The notes below the pieces were generated by a model. That model was not told where the DNA came from. It searched no databases and was given only the letters and a program-made list of their open reading frames with translations. The position numbers and the translations under genes were made by a program. Positions 24,554 to 33,571 of a stretch of DNA of 64,000 nucleotides are shown in pieces; position 1 is the first letter of the stretch, and each line of letters begins with the position of its first letter. The DNA is from Prevotella sp. (GTDB taxonomy: Bacteria > Bacteroidota > Bacteroidia > Bacteroidales > Bacteroidaceae), in NCBI GenBank assembly GCA_022641735.1, contig JALCDQ010000001.1:1-64000 (forward strand). Reading direction: 5' to 3'.

Positions 24554-26214
24554 TGTATTTTGTAATTTTTCTTCGTAATAAGGGTCACATGATTGATAAA
24601 ATCTTGTGTATAATGCTTATCTTTCAAAGGATGCTTATTGTCATCATAAGTCGCAATATGCAGGGTATCGACCTGCCGAAGCAATGAAGGCGACAAATAA
24701 CAACTGGCAGCATGATGACTGACAAGAGCCAAAGGCAGATGCGTCAACACTATTTTACTCGATTCCACATCAAGAGGCAGTATCTTTCGATTGGCCTCAT
24801 AGACCAGTTCTATACGCATTTCCTCACGCGCTGGATGATAGAAAGGAACGTCCTTAACGATTGACTTTTCATTGACATGACTGATACTATATTGATGAGG
24901 ATTAGAGAATACATTGCCGATAGCCTTCAAGCAGAAGCATTCTGCTACCATAAACAACATTCCGACACCGACAGCCAGCCTGAAAGGCCGCTTCTTTCGG
25001 GTGGCAATAAACAGCCAAATGCCCGTTATAATGAATAAAAGACAGGAGCAAACCGTATTCCATTCATTATGCAAAATGCCCGTTATGGAGATTGCAAAAC
25101 CAGCTCCAATGGAAAGAACACCTATCAAATATCCATTACATTTATATACTATTTTCTCCCATTTGTCATCCCCTTTTGCACAAGTCATCAGCATATAGGC
25201 CACACAAACGGCACAAGGTGCCATCATCGGAAGCAAATAACGGAACTTCTTTTCGGGCATAAAGGAGAGCAAGACCAAAGCGGAAAGCGTCCATACCATG
25301 AAAAATCCGTACACATGAGGTTGTTTTGTGCGTGATTTCCAATAAGGATAAAACAGACTTGCAGCCATCAAAACCGTCCAAATACCTGTCTCCGTGAAGA
25401 AGCGCCAATAGTAAAACCAAGGGCGCGTATTATGCGATGACCAGTTGCCAGACTCCTTTGCCATCACCGCTTTCACGGCAGTAGGCTCAAAGGTCAACAA
25501 ATAGAGATACCACCAACCGCCAATGACGATGGCAAGCAAGACCATGAGCAGGATGCCACCCCATTTACCTTTAAGAGAGGGCCGCTTGTAAAACAACCCC
25601 GCAATGATGGCCGGCAAGAGCAACGCATAGAATGCTACAGGTCCCTTTGAAAGGAAAGAAAGCCCCATGAAAAGCCCTGCCAGAGGAAACCATTGCCATT
25701 GATAGCGATTCTCATCAGTAACTCCTCTCACGAGAAAATAGATAGCACCCATCATGAAAGCATGACAATAGATGTCCCAAGTGGCTGTTCTTCCCATCAA
25801 AACCACTTGATACATCGTCAGAAAAACTATTGTGACAAGAAGCGAAAAATCAATATCCTGTGTGAAAAATCTTACCAAAAGGAAGAGAAAGGCTACCCAT
25901 ACGATGCCCATCAAAGCCGCTGCGCAACGCTGGGCAGACAAACTATTCGGGCATAGAATCTCAACGGCAGCACCAACCCAAGTAGGCAACGGCGGTTTTT
26001 CCAATCGCAGTTCTCCATTCATAGTGGGAACTAACCAGTTGCCCTCCTTTACGATTTCACGTGCAGTCACAATGTTCCGACTCTCCATAATATCAGTGGG
26101 AAGAGCGGAATTATTTGCAAAAAACGTGACAAACACGAGTAATATAACAAAGAAATATTTACGTTTATCCATATTCAAAGCCTGCTGCTTCAGTTTTAAA
26201 AACCATCCTATCAT
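24550..26214 (-). CDS. ArnT-like family 39 glycosyltransferase
   Basis: Polytopic membrane glycosyltransferase, 554 residues, with a dozen hydrophobic segments. The N-terminal periplasmic loop carries the GT39/GT83 signature: TDIMESRNIVTAREIVKEGN (Asp/Glu catalytic region) followed by LVPTMNGELRLEKPPLPTWV. Enzymes of this class transfer a sugar from a polyprenyl-phosphate donor to lipid A (ArnT) or proteins. The C-terminal 100 residues form a soluble domain. With the overlapping LPS-kinase-like gene it forms a probable lipopolysaccharide modification pair; the sugar is unknown. Confidence 0.83.
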   Translation of the reverse strand: MIGWFLKLKQQALNMDKRKYFFVILLVFVTFFANNSALPTDIMESRNIVTAREIVKEGNWLVPTMNGELRLEKPPLPTWVGAAVEILCPNSLSAQRCAAALMGIVWVAFLFLLVRFFTQDIDFSLLVTIVFLTMYQVVLMGRTATWDIYCHAFMMGAIYFLVRGVTDENRYQWQWFPLAGLFMGLSFLSKGPVAFYALLLPAIIAGLFYKRPSLKGKWGGILLMVLLAIVIGGWWYLYLLTFEPTAVKAVMAKESGNWSSHNTRPWFYYWRFFTETGIWTVLMAASLFYPYWKSRTKQPHVYGFFMVWTLSALVLLSFMPEKKFRYLLPMMAPCAVCVAYMLMTCAKGDDKWEKIVYKCNGYLIGVLSIGAGFAISITGILHNEWNTVCSCLLFIITGIWLFIATRKKRPFRLAVGVGMLFMVAECFCLKAIGNVFSNPHQYSISHVNEKSIVKDVPFYHPAREEMRIELVYEANRKILPLDVESSKIVLTHLPLALVSHHAASCYLSPSLLRQVDTLHIATYDDNKHPLKDKHYTQDFINHVTLITKKNYKIQ

Positions 26215-26233
26215 GACGGATTTTCAAGTTATG

Positions 26234-26241
26234 CAAAGGTA
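26234..26241 (-). promoter_or_regulatory. -7 box for the glycosyltransferase-kinase operon
   Basis: TACCTTTG on the minus strand, 19 nt upstream of the glycosyltransferase ATG; good TAnnTTTG match. Confidence 0.6.
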
Positions 26242-26427
26242 ATTGATAATTTCAGACTTGAAATGTTTAAAAAGTAAGCAAAAATGTTCTTTTTTTATGG
26301 TATGTCCAAAAACGAACACTTTCAACTACTTTTTGAACGTTTTATCAGGTGCATTTTAAAAGATAAGCTGCTGCAATTTGATTGAATAGGACTAAGATAA
26401 ATAAGAAATATCGACCAATCAATTATC

Positions 26428-26462
26428 TTGCATAATATACGGAATAATGTATATTTATGCAA
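26428..26462. repeat. TTGCATAATATAC inverted repeat flanking array E
   Basis: TTGCATAATATAC (26428-26440) pairs with GTATATTTATGCAA (26449-26462) with one bulged base around an 8-nt loop. It lies 19 bp before array E and resembles the TGCATAATTATGCA palindromes near arrays A and G. The remainder of the gap 26242-26427 is AT-rich with no gene seen. Confidence 0.55.
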
Positions 26463-26481
26463 ATGATGATTGTCTATTTTG

Positions 26482-26587
26482 TAAAAGATGGCTTTTTACC
26501 TGCCTATTAACGGTCTTTTACAGGGTAAACAGATACCTTTTACAAGGTAAATAACGACCTTTCAGAAAGTAAAAAACGGTTGTTTAC
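26482..26587. repeat. 22-bp palindrome array E (5 units)
   Basis: Units begin at 26482, 26504, 26526, 26548 and 26570 (for example TAAAAGATGGCTTTTTAC, TAAACAGATACCTTTTAC, TAAAAAACGGTTGTTTAC) with linkers CTGC, AGGG, AAGG, AAAG. A sixth, degenerate unit may begin at 26592. It lies in the 572-bp gap 3' of the FAD dehydrogenase gene and 5' of the glycosyltransferase gene; 26610-26786 holds nothing I can identify. Confidence 0.83.
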
Positions 26588-26786
26588 CCTCGCAAAAGTC
26601 ATCACAAAGAGGAAAAATCAAAATTTTCAAAAAGGCCGACTGTCGTAAAGGCACTTTTAAGACACGACAAGACACTTTTCATTTTTACCTTCACTGTATG
26701 AAGCCTCATCATTTTCCGACGAGCCTATAAGAAACGTATTTTATGCAAAAATTCGCTCTGAATATACAGAAAGATAGTGTTCTGTT

Positions 26787-28352
26787 TTACTGCTTCATAT
26801 ATTCAGCACACATCTCAGCGCATCTTTCCCCATCAACACCTGCTGAAACGATGCCTCCGGCATAACCTGCACCCTCGCCGCAAGGGAACAATCCCTCGAT
26901 GCGCACATGCTGCAAAGTCTCTCTATCACGAAGAATCCGGACGGGTGAAGACGTTCTCGTTTCCACGGCAATCAGCGTTGCATCATTCGTCAAGAAACCA
27001 TGTGCATACTTGCCAAAGGTCTTGAAGCCATCCTGAAGTCGCGTCACAATGGGCTTTGGCAGCCAAAAATGGAGAGGAGAAGAGATTAATCCGGGTGCAT
27101 AACTGGAGCGTGGAAGGTCATAAGAGAGCTTATTGCCCACAAAATCGACCATTCTCTGCGCCGGCGCAGTTTGTTGGAAGTTACCCTGTTGCCAGCAGTC
27201 TTCCTCCAATTTTTCCTGATATCGCAACATGCGCAGATTGTCCTCACCTTCCACATCTTCAGGATGCAACTCCACAACCATGCCTGAATTGCTCCATTGA
27301 GTGCCTCTATTGGAAGGGCTCATGCCATTTACGACTATCTGTTTAGGCCCTGTGGCAGCCGGAATCACAAAGCCTCCAGGACACATACAGAAACTGTAGA
27401 CCCCTCGGTTTTCCACTTGCGTAACGAAACTATACTCCGCTGCAGGGAGGTATTTGCCACGCCCTTGACGGTTATGATATTGAATTTGGTCAATCAACAA
27501 TGCCGGATGTTCCAATCTGACACCAACGGCAATGCCCTTCGGCTCTATCTCCACCTTTGCATCTTCTAAATAACGATAGACATCACGGGCGCTATGACCG
27601 GTTGCCAAGATGACAGGTCCGCGAAAAGAAAGCTGTTGATTGTCAGGCAGATGCACGGCTTCCACACCCACAACCTTATCCTTTTCGAGAATCAAGGATG
27701 TCATTTTCGTCTCAAAATGCACCTCACCCCCACTCTTGAGGATGGTGTTGCGCATGTTCTCTATCACTCCAGGAAGTTTGTCAGTGCCAATGTGTGGGTG
27801 GGCATCCGCCAATATCGAAGTGGAAGCGCCATGCTGACAGAACACGTTGAGAATCTTATCCACAGAGCCTCTCTTCTTTGAACGGGTGTAGAGTTTTCCA
27901 TCCGAATAAGCTCCGGCGCCACCTTCTCCAAAGCAATAATTAGACTCTCCATCCACCTTTTGCGTCTTCGTGATGAGAGCAATGTCCTTCTTGCGCTCGT
28001 GAACATCCTTTCCACGCTCGAGAATGATGGGCTTGAAGCCCAATTCTATCAGCCTTAAAGAGGCAAAAAGACCACCAGGACCCTCACCGATAACAAGTAC
28101 TGGGGGCTTATCCGATACCGACGGATACTCCGTTTTCTGATAAGCCTCATCTTGAGGAAACTCATTTATGTAGACACGCACTTGCAAATTCTCATAGATA
28201 GTACGTTGACGGGCATCGATGGAGCGCTTCAACACCCGCACATGCTTTATGGTGCGGACATCCAAACCCTTATCTTCAGCGATGAAATCGATGACTCCCT
28301 GCTCCGAAAAAGCCTGTTGTGGCAATAGCCTCAGTTGATATTCTTGTATCAT
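26787..28352 (-). CDS. FAD-dependent dehydrogenase (COG2509 type)
   Basis: 521-residue flavoprotein. An N-terminal domain of about 90 residues (with a KHVRVLKRSIDARQ stretch) precedes a Rossmann FAD fold: VIGEGPGGLFASLRLIELG then PIILERGKDVHERKKDI. Further FAD-contact segments are GGAGAYSDGKLYT and ILATGHSARDVYRYLE, and the C-terminus has the GEGAGYAGGIVSAGVDGERC closing motif. This matches the large uncharacterised FAD-dependent dehydrogenase group related to HI0933. Substrate unknown. It appears monocistronic, with its own -7 box and a repeat array downstream. Confidence 0.85.
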   Translation of the reverse strand: MIQEYQLRLLPQQAFSEQGVIDFIAEDKGLDVRTIKHVRVLKRSIDARQRTIYENLQVRVYINEFPQDEAYQKTEYPSVSDKPPVLVIGEGPGGLFASLRLIELGFKPIILERGKDVHERKKDIALITKTQKVDGESNYCFGEGGAGAYSDGKLYTRSKKRGSVDKILNVFCQHGASTSILADAHPHIGTDKLPGVIENMRNTILKSGGEVHFETKMTSLILEKDKVVGVEAVHLPDNQQLSFRGPVILATGHSARDVYRYLEDAKVEIEPKGIAVGVRLEHPALLIDQIQYHNRQGRGKYLPAAEYSFVTQVENRGVYSFCMCPGGFVIPAATGPKQIVVNGMSPSNRGTQWSNSGMVVELHPEDVEGEDNLRMLRYQEKLEEDCWQQGNFQQTAPAQRMVDFVGNKLSYDLPRSSYAPGLISSPLHFWLPKPIVTRLQDGFKTFGKYAHGFLTNDATLIAVETRTSSPVRILRDRETLQHVRIEGLFPCGEGAGYAGGIVSAGVDGERCAEMCAEYMKQ

Positions 28353-28431
28353 AGTCTTTATCTTTTAATGTTTCATTACAATCCCATAGCATTTTAAACA
28401 GAAAACGAAAGGACTGTAAGAAAATTCAGCG

Positions 28432-28439
28432 CAAAATTA
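28432..28439 (-). promoter_or_regulatory. -7 box for the FAD dehydrogenase gene
   Basis: TAATTTTG on the minus strand, 79 nt upstream of the ATG, back-to-back with the threonine operon promoter at 28482. Confidence 0.45.
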
Positions 28440-28481
28440 CAAAAATTATCTCAAACCTGCGTGTTTTTCCTATTCTTTTAT

Positions 28482-28489
28482 TACCTTTG
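28482..28489 (+). promoter_or_regulatory. -7 box for the threonine operon
   Basis: TACCTTTG gives a leader of about 55 nt before the ATG at 28553. I looked for a threonine-rich leader peptide or attenuator hairpin in this leader and saw none. Confidence 0.6.
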
Positions 28490-28552
28490 CCCTCAAGTTT
28501 TGCCATAACCCTCTCGTATTGGGAATGGCGAGATAATAAAATCGTTAGTAAA

Positions 28553-30988
28553 ATGAAAGTAATGAAATTCGGCGGGACATCTGTTGGTTCCGTTTCAAGC
28601 ATCAGAAACTTGAAGAATATTGTAGAGAGAGAAGTGAAGCACCAGCCCATTATTGTGGTAGTGAGTGCTTTAAGTGGGATAACGGACCAGCTCATTGCAA
28701 CCGCAAATGTAGCTCTTTCGGGGAATGAAAACTGGAAAGACAGCTACGAGAAGATGAAGGAAAGGCATCAGAAGATGATAGATGCCATCATCGACAACAA
28801 TCTTGATCGTGAGATATTAGTAAATAAGGTGGACACGCTCTTCGAACAATTGCGCTCTATCTATTATGGTGTATACCTTATCCATGATTTAAGCGAGAAG
28901 ACCATGAACGCCATCGTCAGTTATGGAGAACGTCTTTCGTCACAGATTGTGTGTACGCTTATCCGCGGTTCTAAGCTCATGGACTCCCTGGAATTTATCA
29001 AAACAGAGCACCGAAGCAATAAGCAAATGCTCGACAGCGACCTTTCCAACAAGTTGGTGAAAGACGCTTTCAGTGAAATGCCACGTGTTTCTGTAGTACC
29101 GGGCTTCATTGCCACCGATAAGAATACAGGTGAAATCACCAATCTGGGACGAGGAGGAAGTGACTATACATCCTCTATTATCGCTGCTGCCCTTGATGCC
29201 GAGATGCTCGAAATATGGACAGATGTCGACGGATTCATGACTGCCGACCCGAAAGTCATCAAGACTGCATACACCATTAATGAGTTAAGTTATGTGGAGG
29301 CAATGGAACTTTGCAACTTCGGCGCTAAGGTTATCTACCCTCCTACCATATATCCCGTTTGCATCAAGAACATTCCCATCAGGGTCAAGAACACTTTCAA
29401 TCCTGAAAATCCGGGAACTATCATCAAGGATAAGATAGAAGATGACCGCAAAGCCATTAAGGGTATATCCAGTATAAGCGGCACTACGCTCATAACGGTA
29501 ACCGGTCTTTCAATGGTCGGAGTACGAGGAGTCAACCGACGAATTTTTACTACTCTTGCTAATAACGGTATCTCTGTGTTCATGGTTTCACAGGCTTCTT
29601 CCGAGAACTCAACGTCTATCGGCGTGCGCGATGAAGATGCCGATGATGCCGTAAGAGTGTTGAATAAGGAGTATGCAATGGAAATTGAAACCGGTGCCAT
29701 GTTCCCTATGCATGCTGAAAGCGGACTTGCAGCTATCGCCATTGTGGGTGAAAACATGAAACACACACCGGGTATAGCAGGTAAACTCTTTGGAACATTA
29801 GGACGAAGTGGCATCAGCGTCATCGCTTGTGCACAAGGTGCATCAGAGACAAACATATCTTTTGTGGTGGATGGGAAATACCTTCGCAAGTCCCTCAATG
29901 TACTGCACGACTCCTTCTTCCTGTCTGAATACAAGGTACTCAACCTCTTTATATGTGGTGTAGGAACCGTGGGAGGAAAGCTCATCGAGCAGATTCGCTC
30001 GCAATATGATAAGTTGAAGAAGAACTCGCAATTGAAGTTGAACGTCGTGGGAATCGCCAGTTCAAAGAATGCTATCTTCAATCGAGATGGTCTTGACTTA
30101 GATAATTACAAGGAGCAACTTAAGCTTTCAGAGCCCAGCAACTCAATGTTGCTGAGTGAGAACATCATCAACATGAACATCTTCAACAGTGTTTTTGTGG
30201 ATTGCACAGCAAGCAAAGACATTGCCGCACTATATCAGTCGTTCTTAGAACATAACATCAGTGTCATCGCAGCCAATAAGATTGCGGCATCATCTGATTA
30301 TGACAGCTACCTGAAACTAAAGCATACGGCCCTCGCAAGAGGAGTGAAATTCCGCTTTGAAACCAATGTTGGCGCAGGTCTTCCTATCATCGGGACGATT
30401 AACGACTTACTCCTTTCCGGAGATAAGATATTGAAGATTGAGGCTGTTCTTAGTGGAACGCTGAACTTTATCTTTAACACTATAGCCGCCGATGTACCTT
30501 TCTCCGAGACTGTACGCCGCGCAAAGGAACAAGGATACAGTGAGCCAGACCCACGAATAGACCTTAGCGGCACGGATGTCATCCGTAAATTGGTCATCTT
30601 AACACGTGAAGCAGGCTACAAAGTAGAGCAGGCTGACGTGGAAAAACACCTCTTTGTGCCTGATGATTACTTCAAAGGAAGCGTGGAAGAGTTCTGGGAT
30701 AGACTGCCAAAACTAGACTCTGACTTTGAAGAAAGACGGCAAAAACTGGAGAAGGAAGGCAAACGTTGGCGCTTTGTTGCTACCATGGACCATGGTAAAA
30801 CAAGTGTGGCATTGCAGGAAATAGGGCCTAATCACCCCTTCTACAACTTGGAAGGCTCTAACAATATCGTACTTCTTACAACCGAAAGATATAAGGAATA
30901 CCCGATGCTCATCCAAGGATATGGAGCTGGAGCCAGTGTAACAGCTGCCGGAGTATTTGCAAACATCATGTCAATCGCTAACGTTTAA
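28553..30988 (+). CDS. thrA: Bifunctional aspartokinase / homoserine dehydrogenase
   Basis: 811 residues catalysing the first and third steps of threonine synthesis. Aspartokinase (about 1-290): MKVMKFGGTSVGSV, GRGGSDYTSSIIAAAL and the segment EIWTDVDGFMTADP. Two ACT regulatory domains (about 310-460): SMVGVRGVNRRIFTTLANNG and HTPGIAGKLFGTLGRSGISV. Homoserine dehydrogenase (about 470-811): NAD(P) motif ICGVGTVGGKLIEQI, and substrate-site segments KFRFETNVGAGLPIIGT and DLSGTDVIRKLVIL. The start MKVMKFGG was chosen because the family begins there and because the promoter lies just upstream. It is 5 nt from the next gene. Confidence 0.95.
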   Translation: MKVMKFGGTSVGSVSSIRNLKNIVEREVKHQPIIVVVSALSGITDQLIATANVALSGNENWKDSYEKMKERHQKMIDAIIDNNLDREILVNKVDTLFEQLRSIYYGVYLIHDLSEKTMNAIVSYGERLSSQIVCTLIRGSKLMDSLEFIKTEHRSNKQMLDSDLSNKLVKDAFSEMPRVSVVPGFIATDKNTGEITNLGRGGSDYTSSIIAAALDAEMLEIWTDVDGFMTADPKVIKTAYTINELSYVEAMELCNFGAKVIYPPTIYPVCIKNIPIRVKNTFNPENPGTIIKDKIEDDRKAIKGISSISGTTLITVTGLSMVGVRGVNRRIFTTLANNGISVFMVSQASSENSTSIGVRDEDADDAVRVLNKEYAMEIETGAMFPMHAESGLAAIAIVGENMKHTPGIAGKLFGTLGRSGISVIACAQGASETNISFVVDGKYLRKSLNVLHDSFFLSEYKVLNLFICGVGTVGGKLIEQIRSQYDKLKKNSQLKLNVVGIASSKNAIFNRDGLDLDNYKEQLKLSEPSNSMLLSENIINMNIFNSVFVDCTASKDIAALYQSFLEHNISVIAANKIAASSDYDSYLKLKHTALARGVKFRFETNVGAGLPIIGTINDLLLSGDKILKIEAVLSGTLNFIFNTIAADVPFSETVRRAKEQGYSEPDPRIDLSGTDVIRKLVILTREAGYKVEQADVEKHLFVPDDYFKGSVEEFWDRLPKLDSDFEERRQKLEKEGKRWRFVATMDHGKTSVALQEIGPNHPFYNLEGSNNIVLLTTERYKEYPMLIQGYGAGASVTAAGVFANIMSIANV

Positions 30989-30993
30989 GGAGT

Positions 30994-32262
30994 ATGAAAC
31001 ACGTTATTATTTTAGGCGATGGCATGGCTGACCATGCCGTAGAGAGGCTTGGAGGAAAGACTTTGCTCCAATATGCTAATACTCCCTATATGGATTTGCT
31101 TGCCAGCAAAGGACGTACAGGCAGACTGATGACCATTCCCGACGGTTTTATTCCTGGTTCTGAAGTTGCCAATACAGCCATTTTAGGTTATGATTTAAAT
31201 AAGGTTTATGAAGGCAGAGGTCCATTGGAAGCTGCCTCCATAGGGTATGATATGCAACCTGAAGACCTTGCTTTGCGATGTAATATCATTTGTTTGGAAA
31301 ACGGAGTGATAAAGAATCATCACGGAGGACACCTCACTACGGAGGAAGGAGATGTGCTCATCCAATACTTAAACAAAGAGTTAGGCAATGAGAAGATAAG
31401 ATTTATCACGGGCATTCAATACCGCCATCTGCTCATCATCAAAGGAGGAAACAAGCATATCACGTGTGCTCCCCCTCATGACCACCCTAACGAGGTGTGG
31501 CGCGAGTTGCTTGTCAAGAGTGAACTTACCGCTGATTCTGCCGAAAACAAAGATAATGACGATGCTTATAAAGGGCATCGGTTGAGTCCGCAAGAGACTG
31601 CCGACCTGCTCAACGACTTGATTTTGAAATCGCAAAAACTGCTTACTGCCCATCCTTTCAATAAGGCACGTGCGGCAATAGGTGAGGATTTAGCCAATAG
31701 TATATGGCCTTGGAGTGGCGGATACAGGCCTTCCATGAAGACGCTGATGCAGTTGTTCCCTCAAATCAAGACCGGTTCTGTCATCTCGGCAGTAGATTTA
31801 ATCCGAGGAATCGGCCATTATGCAGGGTTGCACAACATCATTGTTGAAGGCGCAACGGGGCTTTCCGACACCAATTATGAAGGTAAAGCCGAGGCTGCCA
31901 TCAATGCTTTGCGCAAGGATGACTTTGTTTTTCTCCATATCGAGGCAAGCGATGAAGCCGGACACGATGGCGATTTGGACTTGAAACTCAAGACAATAGA
32001 GAACTTAGACAGCCGTATTGTGAAGCCTATCTATGAAGAAGTGAAGGATTGGAAAGAGCCTGTTTGCATCGCCGTGATGCCTGACCACCCCACTCCCGTT
32101 GAGATTCGGACGCACGTAAAAGAGCCTGTACCCTTCCTGATATGGTATCCGGGCATCCAACCTGACGATGTAAAAGATTATAACGAGGAGAGTTGCGTGC
32201 GTGGAAGCTATGGTTTACTCCGATTAAACCAGTTTATGGAAGAGTTTATGAAAATTCAATGA
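30994..32262 (+). CDS. ApgM-family phosphoglycerate mutase-like protein, probable homoserine kinase substitute
   Basis: 422 residues of the archaeal-type cofactor-independent phosphoglycerate mutase family (alkaline phosphatase superfamily). Seen: the metal-site N-terminus HVIILGDGMADHAVERLGGK, the nucleophile-serine segment GSEVANTAILGYD, KNHHGGHLTTEEG, and the C-terminal metal ligands in HIEASDEAGHDGD and AVMPDHPTPVE. It sits 5 nt after thrA, with AGG at the ribosome site, and 7 nt before thrC, exactly where thrB would be. Comparative genomics has proposed this subgroup as a functional analogue of homoserine kinase; I infer that role here. A housekeeping mutase activity is the alternative. 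Confidence 0.8.
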   Translation: MKHVIILGDGMADHAVERLGGKTLLQYANTPYMDLLASKGRTGRLMTIPDGFIPGSEVANTAILGYDLNKVYEGRGPLEAASIGYDMQPEDLALRCNIICLENGVIKNHHGGHLTTEEGDVLIQYLNKELGNEKIRFITGIQYRHLLIIKGGNKHITCAPPHDHPNEVWRELLVKSELTADSAENKDNDDAYKGHRLSPQETADLLNDLILKSQKLLTAHPFNKARAAIGEDLANSIWPWSGGYRPSMKTLMQLFPQIKTGSVISAVDLIRGIGHYAGLHNIIVEGATGLSDTNYEGKAEAAINALRKDDFVFLHIEASDEAGHDGDLDLKLKTIENLDSRIVKPIYEEVKDWKEPVCIAVMPDHPTPVEIRTHVKEPVPFLIWYPGIQPDDVKDYNEESCVRGSYGLLRLNQFMEEFMKIQ

Positions 32263-32269
32263 GCACATT

Positions 32270-33571
32270 ATGAAATATTATAGCACGAATAAAAAAGCGC
32301 CTCTTGCCTCCTTGCATGAGGCTGTTGTCAAGGGATTAGCTAGTGACAGAGGGCTCTATATGCCCCAAAAGATAAAGGCACTTCCTAAGGAATTCTTCGA
32401 CCATATACAAGACCTTACTTTCCAAGAAATAGCCTATCGTGTGGCGGATGCTTTCTTTGGAGAGGATGTGGAAGCCTCTTCTTTGAAGCAGATTGTCTAT
32501 GACACGCTGTCTTTTGACTGCCCTGTTGTCAAGATAACTGACAATATTTACACGCTGGAACTCTTTCATGGACCTACCTTAGCATTTAAAGATGTGGGTG
32601 CAAGGTTTATGGCAAGACTGTTGGAATACTTCATCCGGCAGGAAGGAAAGGAACAAGTGAACGTGCTCGTAGCAACCAGCGGCGATACAGGCTCTGCTGT
32701 TGCAAACGGCTTTTTGGGAGTTGAAGGCATCCATGTCTATGTGCTTTACCCTAAAGGGAAAGTGAGCAAGATTCAGGAAAGCCAGTTTACCACGCTCGGA
32801 AAGAATATCACTGCCATTGAGGTGGATGGTGTTTTCGACGACTGTCAGGCCTTAGTGAAGAACGCATTTATGGATGAAGAGCTCAATAATCACATGAAAC
32901 TGACCTCCGCAAACTCCATTAATGTGGCGCGATTCTTGCCGCAAGCCTTCTATTATTTCAATGCTTACGCCCGCATGAAGCAATTGGGGAAGGCTGAAAA
33001 CATGGTGATGTGCGTGCCAAGTGGCAACTTCGGCAATATCACCGCCGGTCTTTTCGGCCATCAAATGGGACTTCCCATCAAGCGTTTCATCGCTGCCAAC
33101 AATGCCAACGACATCTTTTATAAGTATCTGCAAAGCGGAAAATATGAGCCGAAAGCCAGCTTACAGACCATTGCCAACGCAATGGATGTGGGCAATCCGA
33201 GTAACTTTGCGCGCATATACGACCTCTATGGAGGCCGCCATGACTTGATTACCAAGGATATCAGCGGGGCTACTTACACCGATAAAGAAATCCGCGAGGC
33301 CATCGCCAGTTGTTATCAAGCCACCGGATATATCCTTGACCCTCATGGTGCCTGTGGCTATCGGGCATTGAAAGAAGGACTGAAAGAGGGAGAAACAGGC
33401 GTCTTCTGTGAGACGGCACACCCTGCTAAATTCAAGGAAACAGTAGAGTCAATCATCGGAAATGAAGTTAAAATCCCTGCCCGACTGGCTGCTTTCATGG
33501 CCGGAAAGAAGCAAAGTATCGAGCTCAAAAATGACTTTTCCGAATTCAAGGCATTATTACTCGGAGAATAA
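32270..33571 (+). CDS. thrC: Threonine synthase
   Basis: PLP enzyme converting O-phosphohomoserine to threonine; 433 residues, the E. coli-type (class II) length. Seen: N-terminal YYSTNKKAPLASLHEAVVKG, the Schiff-base lysine in FHGPTLAFKDVGARFM, VATSGDTGSAVANGF, and the glycine loop CVPSGNFGNITAGL that binds the PLP phosphate. The need for phosphohomoserine makes the lack of a normal thrB in this operon notable. The TAA stop codon (33569-33571) is itself the start of the first unit of a 22-bp repeat array. Confidence 0.96.
   Translation: MKYYSTNKKAPLASLHEAVVKGLASDRGLYMPQKIKALPKEFFDHIQDLTFQEIAYRVADAFFGEDVEASSLKQIVYDTLSFDCPVVKITDNIYTLELFHGPTLAFKDVGARFMARLLEYFIRQEGKEQVNVLVATSGDTGSAVANGFLGVEGIHVYVLYPKGKVSKIQESQFTTLGKNITAIEVDGVFDDCQALVKNAFMDEELNNHMKLTSANSINVARFLPQAFYYFNAYARMKQLGKAENMVMCVPSGNFGNITAGLFGHQMGLPIKRFIAANNANDIFYKYLQSGKYEPKASLQTIANAMDVGNPSNFARIYDLYGGRHDLITKDISGATYTDKEIREAIASCYQATGYILDPHGACGYRALKEGLKEGETGVFCETAHPAKFKETVESIIGNEVKIPARLAAFMAGKKQSIELKNDFSEFKALLLGE

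Noticed and set aside
28490..28552. Threonine attenuator leader peptide
   Set aside because: The leader is about 55 nt, with no Thr/Ile codon run and no terminator hairpin followed by T tract.
29335..30081. Antisense open frame over thrA
   Set aside because: Composition mirrors the thrA codons; thrA motifs are continuous on the plus strand.
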